Shown: positions 25,901-38,200 of the stretch, piece after piece | How positions within the stretch are numbered: the stretch's first letter is position 1 | How the letters are laid out: the number at the start of each line of letters is the position of its first letter | From: Aulostomus chinensis | Lineage: Eukaryota > Chordata > Actinopteri > Syngnathiformes > Aulostomidae | Assembly (NCBI GenBank): GCA_037954235.1 | Contig: JBBMOA010000016.1 | Location: 26,838,383 to 26,902,382, forward strand | Direction: 5' to 3' | Length of the DNA: 64,000 bases | The notes under the pieces: model-generated | Told to the model about the DNA's origin: nothing | Databases searched by the model: none | What the model saw: the letters and a program-made list of their open reading frames with translations, nothing else | Program-made: the position numbers and the translations under genes

Positions 25901-28900
25901 AAGTTCTTTCCAACCAAGGGAAATGTGCAGAGGTTCTGGAGGAGGTTCTGGAGGAGGTTCTGGAGGAGAGTGAGCAGCTACTGACTGATGAGGTGCATCT
26001 TCAAGCTCTGCAGATCGCTGTAATTCAGCCAGTAAATGGCCCCAGAACCAAGCTTTCCATGCTCATGCTCAGAAATCTTAATGTATCATTGAGCTGCAAA
26101 CTTAAACTCAATGAAGTTACGCAGATGGACGTGTAGATTTAAAACACCTGCCTGGATGCCAACAGACAGGCAGACGGCCTCATGAGACACCAGAGGAGGT
26201 CAGGATGTTACATTTTTATTCTAATATTTAGCAGATCAACAAAGCTCTGAGCACATCCAAAGAAAGCCCTGAAAATGTTTCCAAATGGATTTTTTCCTCA
26301 CAAATATTTGATTGATGTGATGTCAGTGTCACTTGAATTCCTTATTTTCTTGTGGCTCCAAAAGCACTGAACGAGGTGGGCAGGATCTCTGTAGACGGAA
26401 GCCAGTAGAAAGATGTAGAACGACAGCAGGAGGAGGACAACAGTTGGGGGACAACAGTAGGATTACAGCAGTAGGAGGACAACAGTAGGATTACAGCAGT
26501 AGGAGGACAGCAGTAGGATTACAGCAGTAGGAGGACAGCAGTAGGAGGACAGCAGTAGGAGGACAACAGTTGGGGGACAACAGTAGGATTACAGCAGTAG
26601 GAGGACAGCAGTAGGATTACAGCAGTAGGAGGACAGCAGTAGGAGGACAGCAGTAGGAGGACAACAGTTGGGGGACAACAGTAGGATTACAGCAGTAGGA
26701 GGACAGCAGTAGGATTACAGCAGTAGGAGGACAGCAGTAGGATTACAGCAGTAGGAGGACAGCAGTAGGAGGACAGCAGTAGGAGGACAACAGTTGGGGG
26801 ACAACAGTAGGATTACAGCAGTAGGAGGACAGCAGTAGGAGGACAGCAGTAGGAGGACAGCAGTTGGGGGACAGCAGTAGGATTACAGCAGTAGGAGGAC
26901 AACAGTAGGATTACAGCAGTAGGAGGACAGCAGTAGGATTACAGCAGTAGGAGGACAGCAGTAGGAGGACAGCAGTAGGAGGACAACAGTTGGGGGACAA
27001 CAGTAGGATTACAGCAGTAGGATTACAGCAGTAGGAGGACAGCAGTAGGAGGACAACAGTTGGGGGACAGCAGTAGGATTACAGCAGTAGGAGGACAACA
27101 GTAGGATTACAGCAGTAGGAGGACAGCAGTAGGATTACAGCAGTAGGAGGACAGCAGTAGGAGGACAACAGTTGGGGGACAACAGTAGGATTACAGCAGT
27201 AGGAGGACAACAGTAGGATTACAGCAGTAGGAGGACAGCAGTAGGATTACAGCAGTAGGAGGACAGCAGTAGGATTAATGCAGAAGGAGGACAGCAGTAG
27301 GAGGACAGCAGTTGGAGGACAGCAGTAGGAGGACAACAGTGGAGGACAACAGTAGGAGGACAACAGTAGGATTACAGCAGTAGGAGGACAGCAGTAGGAG
27401 GACAACAGTGGAGGACAACAGTAGGAGGACAGCAGTAGGATTAAAGCAGTAGGAGGACAACAGTAGGATTACAGCAGTAGGAGGACAGCAGTAGGAGGAC
27501 AACAGTGGAGGACAACAGTAGGAGGACAGCAGTAGGATTAAAGCAGTAGGAGGACAACAGTAGGATTACAGCAGTAGGAGGACAGCAGTAGGAGGACAGC
27601 AGTAGGAGGACAACAGTGGAGGACAACAGTAGGAGGACAGCAGAAGGATTGCAGCAGTAGGAGGACAACAGTGGAGGACAGCAGTAGGAGGACAGAAGTA
27701 GGATTACAGCAGTAGGATTACAGCAGTAGGAGGACAGCAGTAGGAGGACAGAAGTAGGATTACAGCAGTAGGATTACAGCAGTAGGAGGACAACAGTGGA
27801 GGACAGCAGTAGAGGGACAACAGTGGAGGACAACAGTAGGATTACAGCAGTGGGAGGACAGCAGTAGGATTACAGCAATAGGAGGACAGCAGTAGGATTA
27901 CAGCAGTAGGAGGACAGCAGTAGGAGGACAGCAGTAGGAGGACAACAGTTGGGGGACAACAGTAGGATTACAGCAGTAGGAGGACAGCAGTAGGAGGACA
28001 GCAGTAGGAGGACAACAGTTGGGGGACAGCAGTAGGATTACAGCAGTAGGAGGACAACAGTAGGATTACAGCAGTAGGAGGACAGCAGTAGGAGGACAGC
28101 AGTAGGAGGACAACAGTTGGGGGACAACAGTAGGATTACAGCAGTAGGAGGACAACAGTAGGATTACAGCAGTAGGAGGACAGCAGTAGGATTACAGCAG
28201 TAGGAGGACAGCAGTAGGAGGACAGCAGTAGGAGGACAGCAGTAGGATTAATGCAGAAGGAGGACAGCAGTAGGAGGACAGCAGTTGGAGGACAGCAGTA
28301 GGAGGACAACAGTGGAGGACAACAGTAGGAGGACAACAGTAGGATTACAGCAGTAGGAGGACAGCAGTAGGAGGACAACAGTGGAGGACAACAGTAGGAG
28401 GACAGCAGTAGGATTAAAGCAGTAGGAGGACAACAGTAGGATTACAGCAGTAGGAGGACAGCAGTAGGAGGACAACAGTGGAGGACAACAGTAGGAGGAC
28501 AGCAGTAGGATTAAAGCAGTAGGAGGACAACAGTAGGATTACAGCAGTAGGAGGACAGCAGTAGGAGGACAACAGTGGAGGACAACAGTAGGAGGACAGC
28601 AGAAGGATTGCAGCAGTAGGAGGACAACAGTGGAGGACAGCAGTAGGAGGACAGAAGTAGGATTACAGCAATAGGAGGACAGCAGTAGGATTACAGCAGT
28701 AGGAGGACAGCAGTAGGAGGACAGCAGTAGGAGGACAACAGTTGGGGGACAACAGTAGGATTACAGCAGTAGGAGGACAGCAGTAGGAGGACAGCAGTAG
28801 GAGGACAACAGTTGGGGGACAGCAGTAGGATTACAGCAGTAGGAGGACAACAGTAGGATTACAGCAGTAGGAGGACAGCAGTAGGAGGACAGCAGTAGGA

Positions 28901-31900
28901 GGACAACAGTTGGGGGACAACAGTAGGATTACAGCAGTAGGAGGACAGCAGTAGGAGGACAACAGTTGGGGGACAACAGTAGGATTACAGCAGTAGGAGG
29001 ACAGCAGTAGGAGGACAGCAGTAGGAGGACAACAGTTGGGGGACAGCAGTAGGATTACAGCAGTAGGAGGACAACAGTAGGATTACAGCAGTAGGAGGAC
29101 AGCAGTAGGAGGACAGCAGTAGGAGGACAACAGTTGGGGGACAACAGTAGGATTACAGCAGTAGGAGGACAACAGTAGGATTACAGCAGTAGGAGGACAG
29201 CAGTAGGATTACAGCAGTAGGAGGACAGCAGTAGGAGGACAGCAGTAGGAGGACAGCAGTAGGATTAATGCAGAAGGAGGACAGCAGTAGGAGGACAGCA
29301 GTTGGAGGACAGCAGTAGGAGGACAACAGTGGAGGACAACAGTAGGAGGACAACAGTAGGATTACAGCAGTAGGAGGACAGCAGTAGGAGGACAACAGTG
29401 GAGGACAACAGTAGGAGGACAGCAGTAGGATTAAAGCAGTAGGAGGACAACAGTAGGATTACAGCAGTAGGAGGACAGCAGTAGGAGGACAACAGTGGAG
29501 GACAACAGTAGGAGGACAGCAGTAGGATTAAAGCAGTAGGAGGACAACAGTAGGATTACAGCAGTAGGAGGACAGCAGTAGGAGGACAACAGTGGAGGAC
29601 AACAGTAGGAGGACAGCAGAAGGATTGCAGCAGTAGGAGGACAACAGTGGAGGACAGCAGTAGGAGGACAGAAGTAGGATTACAGCAGTAGGAGGACAGC
29701 AGTAGGAGGACAGAAGTAGGATTACAGCAGTAGGATTACAGCAGTAGGAGGACAACAGTGGAGGACAGCAGTAGAGGGACAACAGTAGGAGGACAGCAGT
29801 AGGATTACAGCAGTAGGAGGACAGCAGTAGGATTACAGCAGTAGGAGGACAGCAGTAGGATTACAGCAGTAGGAGGACAGCAGTAGGAGGACAACAGTAG
29901 GATTACAGCAGTAGGAGGACAACAGTGGAGGACAGCAGTAGGAGGACAACAGTGGAGGACAACAGTAGGAGGACAACAGTAGGATTACAGCAGTAGGAGG
30001 ACAACAGTGGAGGACAGCAGTAGGAGGACAGCAGTAGGATTACAGCAGTAGGATTACAGCAGTAGGAGGACAGCAGTAGGAGGACAGCAGTAGGAGGACA
30101 ACAGTGGAGGACAGCAGTAGGAGGACAGCAGTAGGAGGACAACAGTAGGATTACAGCAGTAGGAGGACAACAGTGGAGGACAGCAGTAGGAGGACAACAG
30201 TGGAGGACATCAGTAAGAGGACAGCAGTAAGATTACAGCAGTAGGAAGACAACAGTACGATCACAGCAGTAGGATTACAGCAGTAGGAGGACAACAGTGG
30301 AGGACAGCAGTAGGAGGACAGCAGTAGGATTACAGCAGTAGGAGGACAGTAGTAGGAGGACAACAGTCGGAGGACAGCAGTAGGATTACAGCAGTAGGAG
30401 GACAGCAGTAGCACGACAACAGTAGGAGGACAGCAGTAGGATTACAGCAGTAGGAGGACAGCAGTAGGAGGACAACAGTCGGAGGACAGCAGTAGGAGGA
30501 CAGCAGTAGGATTACAGCAGTAGGAGGACAGCAGTAGCACGACAACAGTAGGAGGACAACAGTAGGAGGACAGCAGTAGGATTACAGCAGTAGGAGGACA
30601 GCAGTAGCACGACAACAGTAGGAGGACAACAGTAGGAGGACAGCAGTAGCAGGACAGCAGTAGCAGGACATGGACCATCTTTTCTGTGACTGACCAGCAC
30701 AAGCAATCACAAGGCGGTGCAGCCCGACAGGCCGTTAGTGCAAGTTGACATCTTAAAGAAGCACACCAACGTCTCCCTTCCACTACTGGTCATTGTGCTA
30801 AGCTAACTAGCCTGGGTCTCAGCTGCCTAGTGAAGTGTCTCGTCCTCTTGTCTCTCTCTGGGGACGATGGACAATAAGTTACAGGGCAGCAAATTTCAGC
30901 TGTGGCTTCCAAGGGTCATGAAAACAGGACCACTGAGGTAAACTGCATTTCTGTTGTGTTGCATTGTGTTTCTCAGTGGTTCTCTCAGTACCAGGTTTTG
31001 GTTGATAGGGAATATAAAACCAAACTTCTTAGTTTGGAAACGCTTAAATAAGCTGAAGTCATGTGACTGGACCACTGACGTGGTTCCAGCCAGTGAGTGA
31101 TTGAGGACATTCACAGACAAGTCCCTCGAGTCCTTTGGTACAAGCAGAATAATTTACCAGGTGCTTGTCTTGTGGGCAGCATGAGCGTAGCTGTCGTGTT
31201 CCACACACCAGAACCCAACACAGACAAAATCATTTGGAGTTTAGACTTGTGTTCTCTCTCTCATATCAGATCCTCCTCAGGTTTCTGGTGGAGGTTCTGG
31301 ACCCAGCCTGATGGAGCCCAGCTACGTGACCTCGGCCTGAGGAGATGACTCTGGTGTAACCTGCTAGTTTATGAAATGGGTTGTGTATCACTTTTAAACA
31401 CATAAGTTATTGTGTCATCACACCACACAGACGAGGCCCCAGAATAGTGAACCAGTATTTGTTCATCCACAAAACACTCAATGCAAAACTTAATATAACA
31501 ATCCCACATTTTTGTATGCTACAACATTGTTGGTCAAGAAGATTCATCTGCTGGAATAAACCCTCAGAAAAGGTTGTTTCTCAGAGGACACGACATGACC
31601 TCCGACCTACACGGCTCTGACCTCTTATCCTGACTTTCAGACACTTTTCTTTCATGCCTTAAATACCTGAGACAGAAAACAAAATACTGAACTAGTGGAC
31701 AATTTGTGGTGTACTGGCCCAGGCCCAGACCCCAGACCCAGACCAGTTGGAGAGGCAGGTTCCTACCTCGGGTGTAGCGGGGTTGAAGGCCACACTGAGC
31801 ACTGTCTCAGAGTGTTTTTCCAGTTTGTGGAGGAAGCTGCTGCTCCGGATGTCATACACGTAGGCCTGCGAGGAGGGAGATGGACTCAGTGAACAAAAGT

Positions 31901-34900
31901 GCTGTGCTGAGCCGCTGTAGGACAAGAACCTGCATCAGGTCCGCTGGGTTTATCTGCCTGTTAAACCCATCACAGGTGAAGTCTGTCATGGAAGACATGG
32001 AGCTACTGGATCAGACACTCCCTGATGTAAACCAGGATCATGTCAGACCACATCGTCCAACTGAAAACCCAAATGCTGTGACGTTTCAGTAAGACTGAGA
32101 ATAACAATCAAGGGACATGTTGTAACGATCCTAATCAGCCTGAGTTAGTGGTGACACCCCCCCCCCCCCACACACACACACACTCAATGAGAGGATGTGT
32201 GTTATCTCCTTCTCACTCCTGTCAGTTGCTTCAGAGCTGCGAGCTGCTAAACCAGATGTGAGGAAGTTTGTTACCAGACGACGACTCATCAGATTCCTGC
32301 AGCTGCTTCGTATTGCGTGTCAACTCTGTCAGACGGGCCGCGGACGGAGCCTCGCCTGGCTGGGCGGATGACTCGTGTGCCGACTGACCGGGCCTCGGGT
32401 AGCTGAAGTGATTCTTTTCAAGAATTTTCAAATATCACACAACAGCTTGGATGTTGCTAAGGTGCAGAGCAGGAATCTACTGATCGATGTTTTACGTGCC
32501 ACCGATGCGAGAGGGGACCTCAAATAAGGAGAAAAATACAGTTTTCAACTATGTTTCCAATCATCCTGTAATAATACTCCAATTGGCAGTAGGTCTTTCT
32601 GAAAATGTGTAATATGAGTTAAGGGAGTATTTTTAGATTACTCAGGTTCTTTTTTTCCAGGCTGCCTTCTGAAACACGAGGACAAGTACAAATGTGTCTG
32701 GCTTATGGAAGTCTCCGGGCAGCTATAAATAAACACAGTGTATCTCACTACCGTTCACTCCCCCAATTTCCAAGAAATGCTGGAAATGTCAAATCTTGAC
32801 AAAGACGCTCTCAAATGTCAGTTCCTCGCTGAATAACCAGCCGCGTACATACATAATTCCACTGCTTTCAACGTGCAACACGCACGTACACCAGAAGAGG
32901 AGGGGGGCAGTCTTCCGAAAAGGTCTTGAAAGCAAAGTTTAAGGCACTGAGTCTGGAAAAGCAATTAAACACTTGGGCTTCAACATGAACGCTGAATCTG
33001 TCTGTGGAAAAAAGCTCAGTCCAATCAAAGATGTCAGAGTCCAGCACAAACACCCTCACCTTAAATCAGGGGTGTCCAAACTACGGCCTGCGGGCCAACT
33101 GCGGCCCGCAGGCAGATTTTAATTGGCCCGCAGCATACTCTAAAAATATAATGGAACATGGCCCACACATGGAACTTGACTTTAACCTCTTCAGCAGCAC
33201 TGTACCGGTGGCGGTACAGCACGTAAACAACGTCGTAATCCGATCATGTTGTACCTCATTCGAAACCTGGTGGTGTAACGACTGAGAAACACCCAATCAC
33301 GATGAATAAAGTGACTTGTAGCCGGAGTTGAGTTAAAATGTTGCTAGGCAACCGGCAAGCAACACTCACATACTAACTTCGTGCTCCCAACGTCATCACC
33401 TTCAAACTATCGGCATGAACTTAATCCGTAAGACTCCCAAGAAGTAGACTTAACAGTACCCCTGCTGAACTCTCATCTTCAGTGTGTCGCTGGAGTGCTG
33501 GCACCACTCCACTCCTCGGTCGCCATGCTAACGTCCCCCTCTCCCTCCCTGTAGCTAGCAGCCAGTGTTGCTCTGATCTCCACGACACTCCTTCTCAGTC
33601 TCGGTGACGGTCTGCTGAACACGTCAACAGCAGGCTGAGCCAATCAGGGCCTGGCTTGTTGAGCCGCAGGGCTGAAACCCCAACCAGACCCCAGCTTACA
33701 GAGCGGACCATGCATCACTTGATTGACACTTGACACCAGCCTATGAGATTATTTCAGAATATGAGGTAGATATTCTTTTAGCCAATAAACAGACGAAAAA
33801 AACGGTACTGAGTATGAGAGGATCAGGTTTCACGGGCACCAACAGGAGGCTTGCGCACCGGCGTGCATCAAGTTAGCTTGGCTGCGTAAAGCAGCGCTGT
33901 CGTCGTTGAAGCCGTGAACGCGGCAGAGCGAGAAAAGATGGCCAGGAAGGGATTTTTCGGCAGAGGAAGAGGCTGAAATGGTGCTTCAGCTGCCCGCTTC
34001 AGACACTTGGACACCTGAAACGCCGTTGTTTGCTTGTCTTTACTTCTGCCGGCCAGTCAGCAGCCGGATTTGCACGAGGAATGTGTGAAGTAGCTGCGTC
34101 AGAGGGGGAGGGTCAATTAATTAATAATTCATATGTTAATAAGCCTTAGTATCTAATAAATTCGTACTCATTAATTCAAGTCGATAACATTTGCTAACAA
34201 ACGTTAGTTGGTGTGCTAATAAGCCCAATAACCTATTAGCATAGCAGGCCTGACACGTCCTCATCCCTCCCCCCTTCTTCAGTGCTGTGAGGGCATCACC
34301 AGACTGACTCAGGAGCAGTCTGAGCTTTGAGAGGAGCTGCCAACCCTTTTCCAAAGAAAATAAATGAAAAAACATTGTGGAAAGCTGTGTTTTTTCTTTT
34401 CTTCAAGTCTCTTCAATTATCAAGCATAATTAACCGACAACTGATTTTACTAACTTTAATACACTATCACCTCCAGTGTGTGGCCCGTCTGTTTGTATAT
34501 TTTCTTGTATGTGGACCACAGTGAAAAAGGTTTGGACACCCCTGTCTTAAATGGAAGTGACACTGATGAAGATACGCTGCTATACACACATACACACACA
34601 CAAACATATCTATATCTATATATATAGATATAGATATATCTTCATGTTCTTCCATCATCATTCCCACTCCATGTCAATCACAGATTCATCGTTATTCAAA
34701 CTCACAGTTCTGAGCTTCATCTCAAACCAACCTTCAGGAGTCGATGGAGGCTTGAAAATAAACCCAACAAAGTGTCAAAATGTGTTCCTGACCCAGAGAT
34801 TCACAATGAACGTAACCGGAGGATAATTCAAGGGACTGCAGCAGTTGTAGGAACCCTGGTAGTGGTAGCTGACGACTGAATCGCCCCCTGGTGGTGGCCT

Positions 34901-35174
34901 GATGTCTTACAGTACAAACACTCCAAAAAAGTGGGTGGGATGAGGACCAAATCAAAAATATACCAATATTTTATGGTTTCTGTTTGAAGAGTGAATGTCT
35001 TTAAGTCAGTTATTTGATGACAGCTGCTCTCATCCATGTTGGAGGAGCAGTGAGTCAAGCAGTTCCTGAGATGTACATACCCATACAAGTTGAAGCATGT
35101 GTCGTCTCAGTGTGCGCACGCACACACACACACACACACGCACACACACACACACACACACACACGCACGCACG

Positions 35175-35222
<48 letters not shown>

Positions 35223-38200
35223 GTATTTGCAACATACACAGTTGTCCTCAGAGCCAGAGGCGAGGAATTGACCACACGGCGAAATGGCAGCAGAACACGG
35301 ATGGCAGCGGTTGAGATGGTTCTCGTAGCGCCGGACGCACCTGAGGAGGGAAGTGAGAAAAACCTCTGAATGTAATTCTTCCCCTGTGGGATCTGATCAA
35401 GGCCAGTTATTTCTGGCCGTCTGGTTCAGTGGTTAAATTAACCCTGTGTGTGCCAGATGCACACAAGCATTACAACGTGAAGGCGGAGGAGTCGTATTTT
35501 TGGGTTTAGACTTTCATTGGTCTGCTGTCTCATTTTAAGGAGGAAAAGTGGAAATGCCTGGTTTAATAGTAAACCGCCTGAAGTGAAACAAAACGCTCTC
35601 CTGCAGGCTTTCCACGCCTCACGAGAATCAGCTGAGGATGAGGAACTGAGTGTGACTCAAGCTAAACGGAGAAGAGAGAAGGTCGGCGATGACGAACGGC
35701 TCCCTCGTGCAACTGCTGTGCTGTTTTATTTGGTTTGCACCAGCATGAAAAGTCTTTATCATGCCACATGTTGGCAGAGCGGAGCCTTGACAGGCTCTAG
35801 ATGTTCACATGCTAATGTCGTCAACCAAGCTAAAAGTAGGTCATATTCACTGGCGAATGGATGGAGCCCGTTCCAGTCAGTTAGTGCACCCTGAACAAGG
35901 TGGGTGGATGGCGACACACGGACAGCTGCCGCCTTCAGGATTCCAGCTTCTAGCCTGTCTGACTGTCTGTCTGTCTGTCTGTCCCACACTTGTGAATATG
36001 AAACATCCCAGGAAGGCCTGGAGGGAACGTCTGCAAATTTTAGCACAAATGTCCACTTGGCATCTAGAACGAGTGGAGCTAGTTGTGGTGGTCTCCCGTA
36101 CAGGTCCACGTGACTCACCTGCCTGCTATTCTGGTGAACAAGATTTCTGTCAAACGAGACAAAAACTGAGCATTTATTGCTCATAAAAACTTTAAATGCT
36201 GGTCAAGACACAGTTTTGCACATTCACCTAAAAAGACAACATGATGATGTGAAGACATTTTACTACAAAATGGTCAAAAGTCAACTTCACTGTGACATTG
36301 TAATTCTGCACCGACATTTTTCAACACGGTTTCAATTCCCTCCCGGCTGTGACATGGATGTAAGCCGCCACTTGCCCGGTGGAGGAGGAGTACAGCCACC
36401 AGACGGTATAATTCTAGTTCCAGTGTGTTGTCCGGGCCAGCTGGCGGCACCAGCTGCCCACGCAGCCTCCAGAGACGGACCTCACAAAGTCCTGCTGGCT
36501 GCTGGTCACAAGGCTGAGCAGGTCCAGCCAAAAGCCTGGACTGTCTTGACAGTGACTGGTAACGGCGACACAGCTCATCTTGGCACTTACAATGTAGACA
36601 TAAACAATCGGAGTTGAGAGAGAAAAAACCTGATTTGTGTGCAGTCAGAAGGAGGCCTGAGAGGACAGAACAGGTAACACAGGTGGACGGTGACGGTGAA
36701 CAATGACTCTCCACTAACTCTTCTCTGTTTCAGCACGATCCGACGTGTTGCTCAACGTTGACTTGGGCAGTCACACAAGAATTTGGTTGAATGGGGCAGA
36801 TCATATTTACTTGCATTTCTGACATCTGATCCAGCGAGTTGGTCCAGTATCGGGCCGATACCGAGGCCCGGATCGGCACATCCGTAGTGCTGATCCAGAA
36901 GCACAGGAAGCATGCTTCCATTTCCAGAAAAAAAGGCCAACAGATGGAAGCAGGATCTCTGGCAGCAGAGGACATCAGTCACAACATGTCAAGTCACTGT
37001 CAGCTGGTGTTCAAACGGGAGACACGGAGGAGATGGAGAGCAGGTAGAGGAGGGCGACGTCTCTCAACTCGCTAATCTATTTCCAACCGGCTTGCCACTT
37101 TGAATGGTATCGTAAATATTTGATCATTTAGACTGCACTTGTAAAAGCAGAAGTGTCTGAGTGGAAACCCTCCAGATGTGTGCATTAATGTCTGGACCTG
37201 CGACGGCAGCACGGGTAGAGATGGCCTGGGTTCCTGGGTGTGTGTGGACCTGATGATGTGACTGAAGGAGGCTGAATCCCACACACACAACCTGGGATTA
37301 GTGTGAATGAAACTGTATTTCCAGCCTCAGTCACTGAATGCAGTCGTCTGCTTGAAGGTGCCTGAGATGGTATTCAAGAGCAACATACATGTTTGTGCTG
37401 CTGTCTGAAGAGGAAGCAGCAAGAAGTCCTGCAGCTTCTCCGGTCGCAGAGCAAATACAATTGTGATCAAGTTTCCCAGCTTCCCACTGAGTGGAAGTGT
37501 GTTCTTTCAGTCCTGTTTGATCAGAGAGAGCCTGCAGTAGGAACCCTGCTTCTAGCCAACACTGGGAAAGGTGGATTACGTACCTGCCTATAAAAAAAAC
37601 ACGATTCCATGAGCAGTCAGGTCGTCACTCCAGCAAGGATCATGTCAGACCCTGCAAACAAGTGCATAGGGATTCTAAAGTAACGGTGTACCTGATTTGA
37701 TTTATCAAAAGATGAACTGCTCCCAGCCACACTGGCGGCCCACCTGATGGGAGGTCAGATGCTCTCATCAATATACAGACAGAAGTTATGGCTAAAATTA
37801 GGAACAACTCACTAATGTTTAATGAAAGTCGTGAAGAATGTTCCCGCACACTTGTTAACGCTGAACCGTGACTGTTCCAGCAATTACTCGTATTTCAGTG
37901 CGTCGATCCCGAAGGCAAAATCACAGAAGTGTCCAAATATCAAAGAGTGAAAGTACTGAAGCAGCGTTCTAATTCCCTCCACTGAGGAGGTCACGTGGTT
38001 TGGTTTTGATCAGGATTATCCATGATTTTCATCATCTTTTTTAACCAGAGGAACATCAGGAATGAGAGTGAACCAGATCTGGACCTGAAGGGTTCTTCAT
38101 CATTGTCTTGAAGAAAAGGTAATATTCTTAATACTTGTGGGAATAAACACGTGTAGTTGAAGGTTTGGGTGGGGGTGGGTTGTTGCCTTTGGTGGGCGTT

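Larger units (their letters stand above)
16349..31766 (-). other. wdr27: wdr27 intron 23 (15.4 kb)
   Basis: By far the longest intron of the gene. It holds a hAT element with a nested repeat (18520-19581), a dispersed repeat (20592-20822), a TA tract (22883-22911), a 12-bp AGGTTCTGGAGG triplet repeat (25930-25968), the 4.3-kb array (26391-30678) and a teleost repeat (30778-30870). I saw no other exon that fits WDR27. Confidence 0.75.
31866..35237 (-). other. wdr27: wdr27 intron 22
   Basis: Holds a hAT element (33067-34544), a C-run plus CA tract (32157-32181), a 32-bp perfect palindrome (34606-34637) and the (CA)n tract next to the exon 22 donor. Nothing recognised in 32190-33060. Confidence 0.75.

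Noticed and set aside
26345..26400. Candidate wdr27 terminal exon just before the 14-bp array (after CCGTCTACAG on the minus strand)
   Set aside because: The encoded residues do not resemble the WDR27 C-terminus, whereas 16289-16348 encodes LLTGTLDGKLGLF in the right phase.
27275..30783. Series of 71-113-residue minus-strand ORFs of YCCPPTAVLLLLSS repeats
   Set aside because: A 14-bp unit cycles through all frames without stops. The identical ORFs recur because of the 1-kb higher-order repeat, with no start context or homology.
35517..36714. Several 125-146-residue ORFs on both strands in wdr27 intron 21
   Set aside because: They overlap each other in different frames, include a TGTC microsatellite and have no domain or splice context.
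36780..36905. Complete transposon around the GTATCGGGCCGATAC inverted repeat
   Set aside because: The sequence resembles transposon end debris, but no matching second terminus or target duplication was found.
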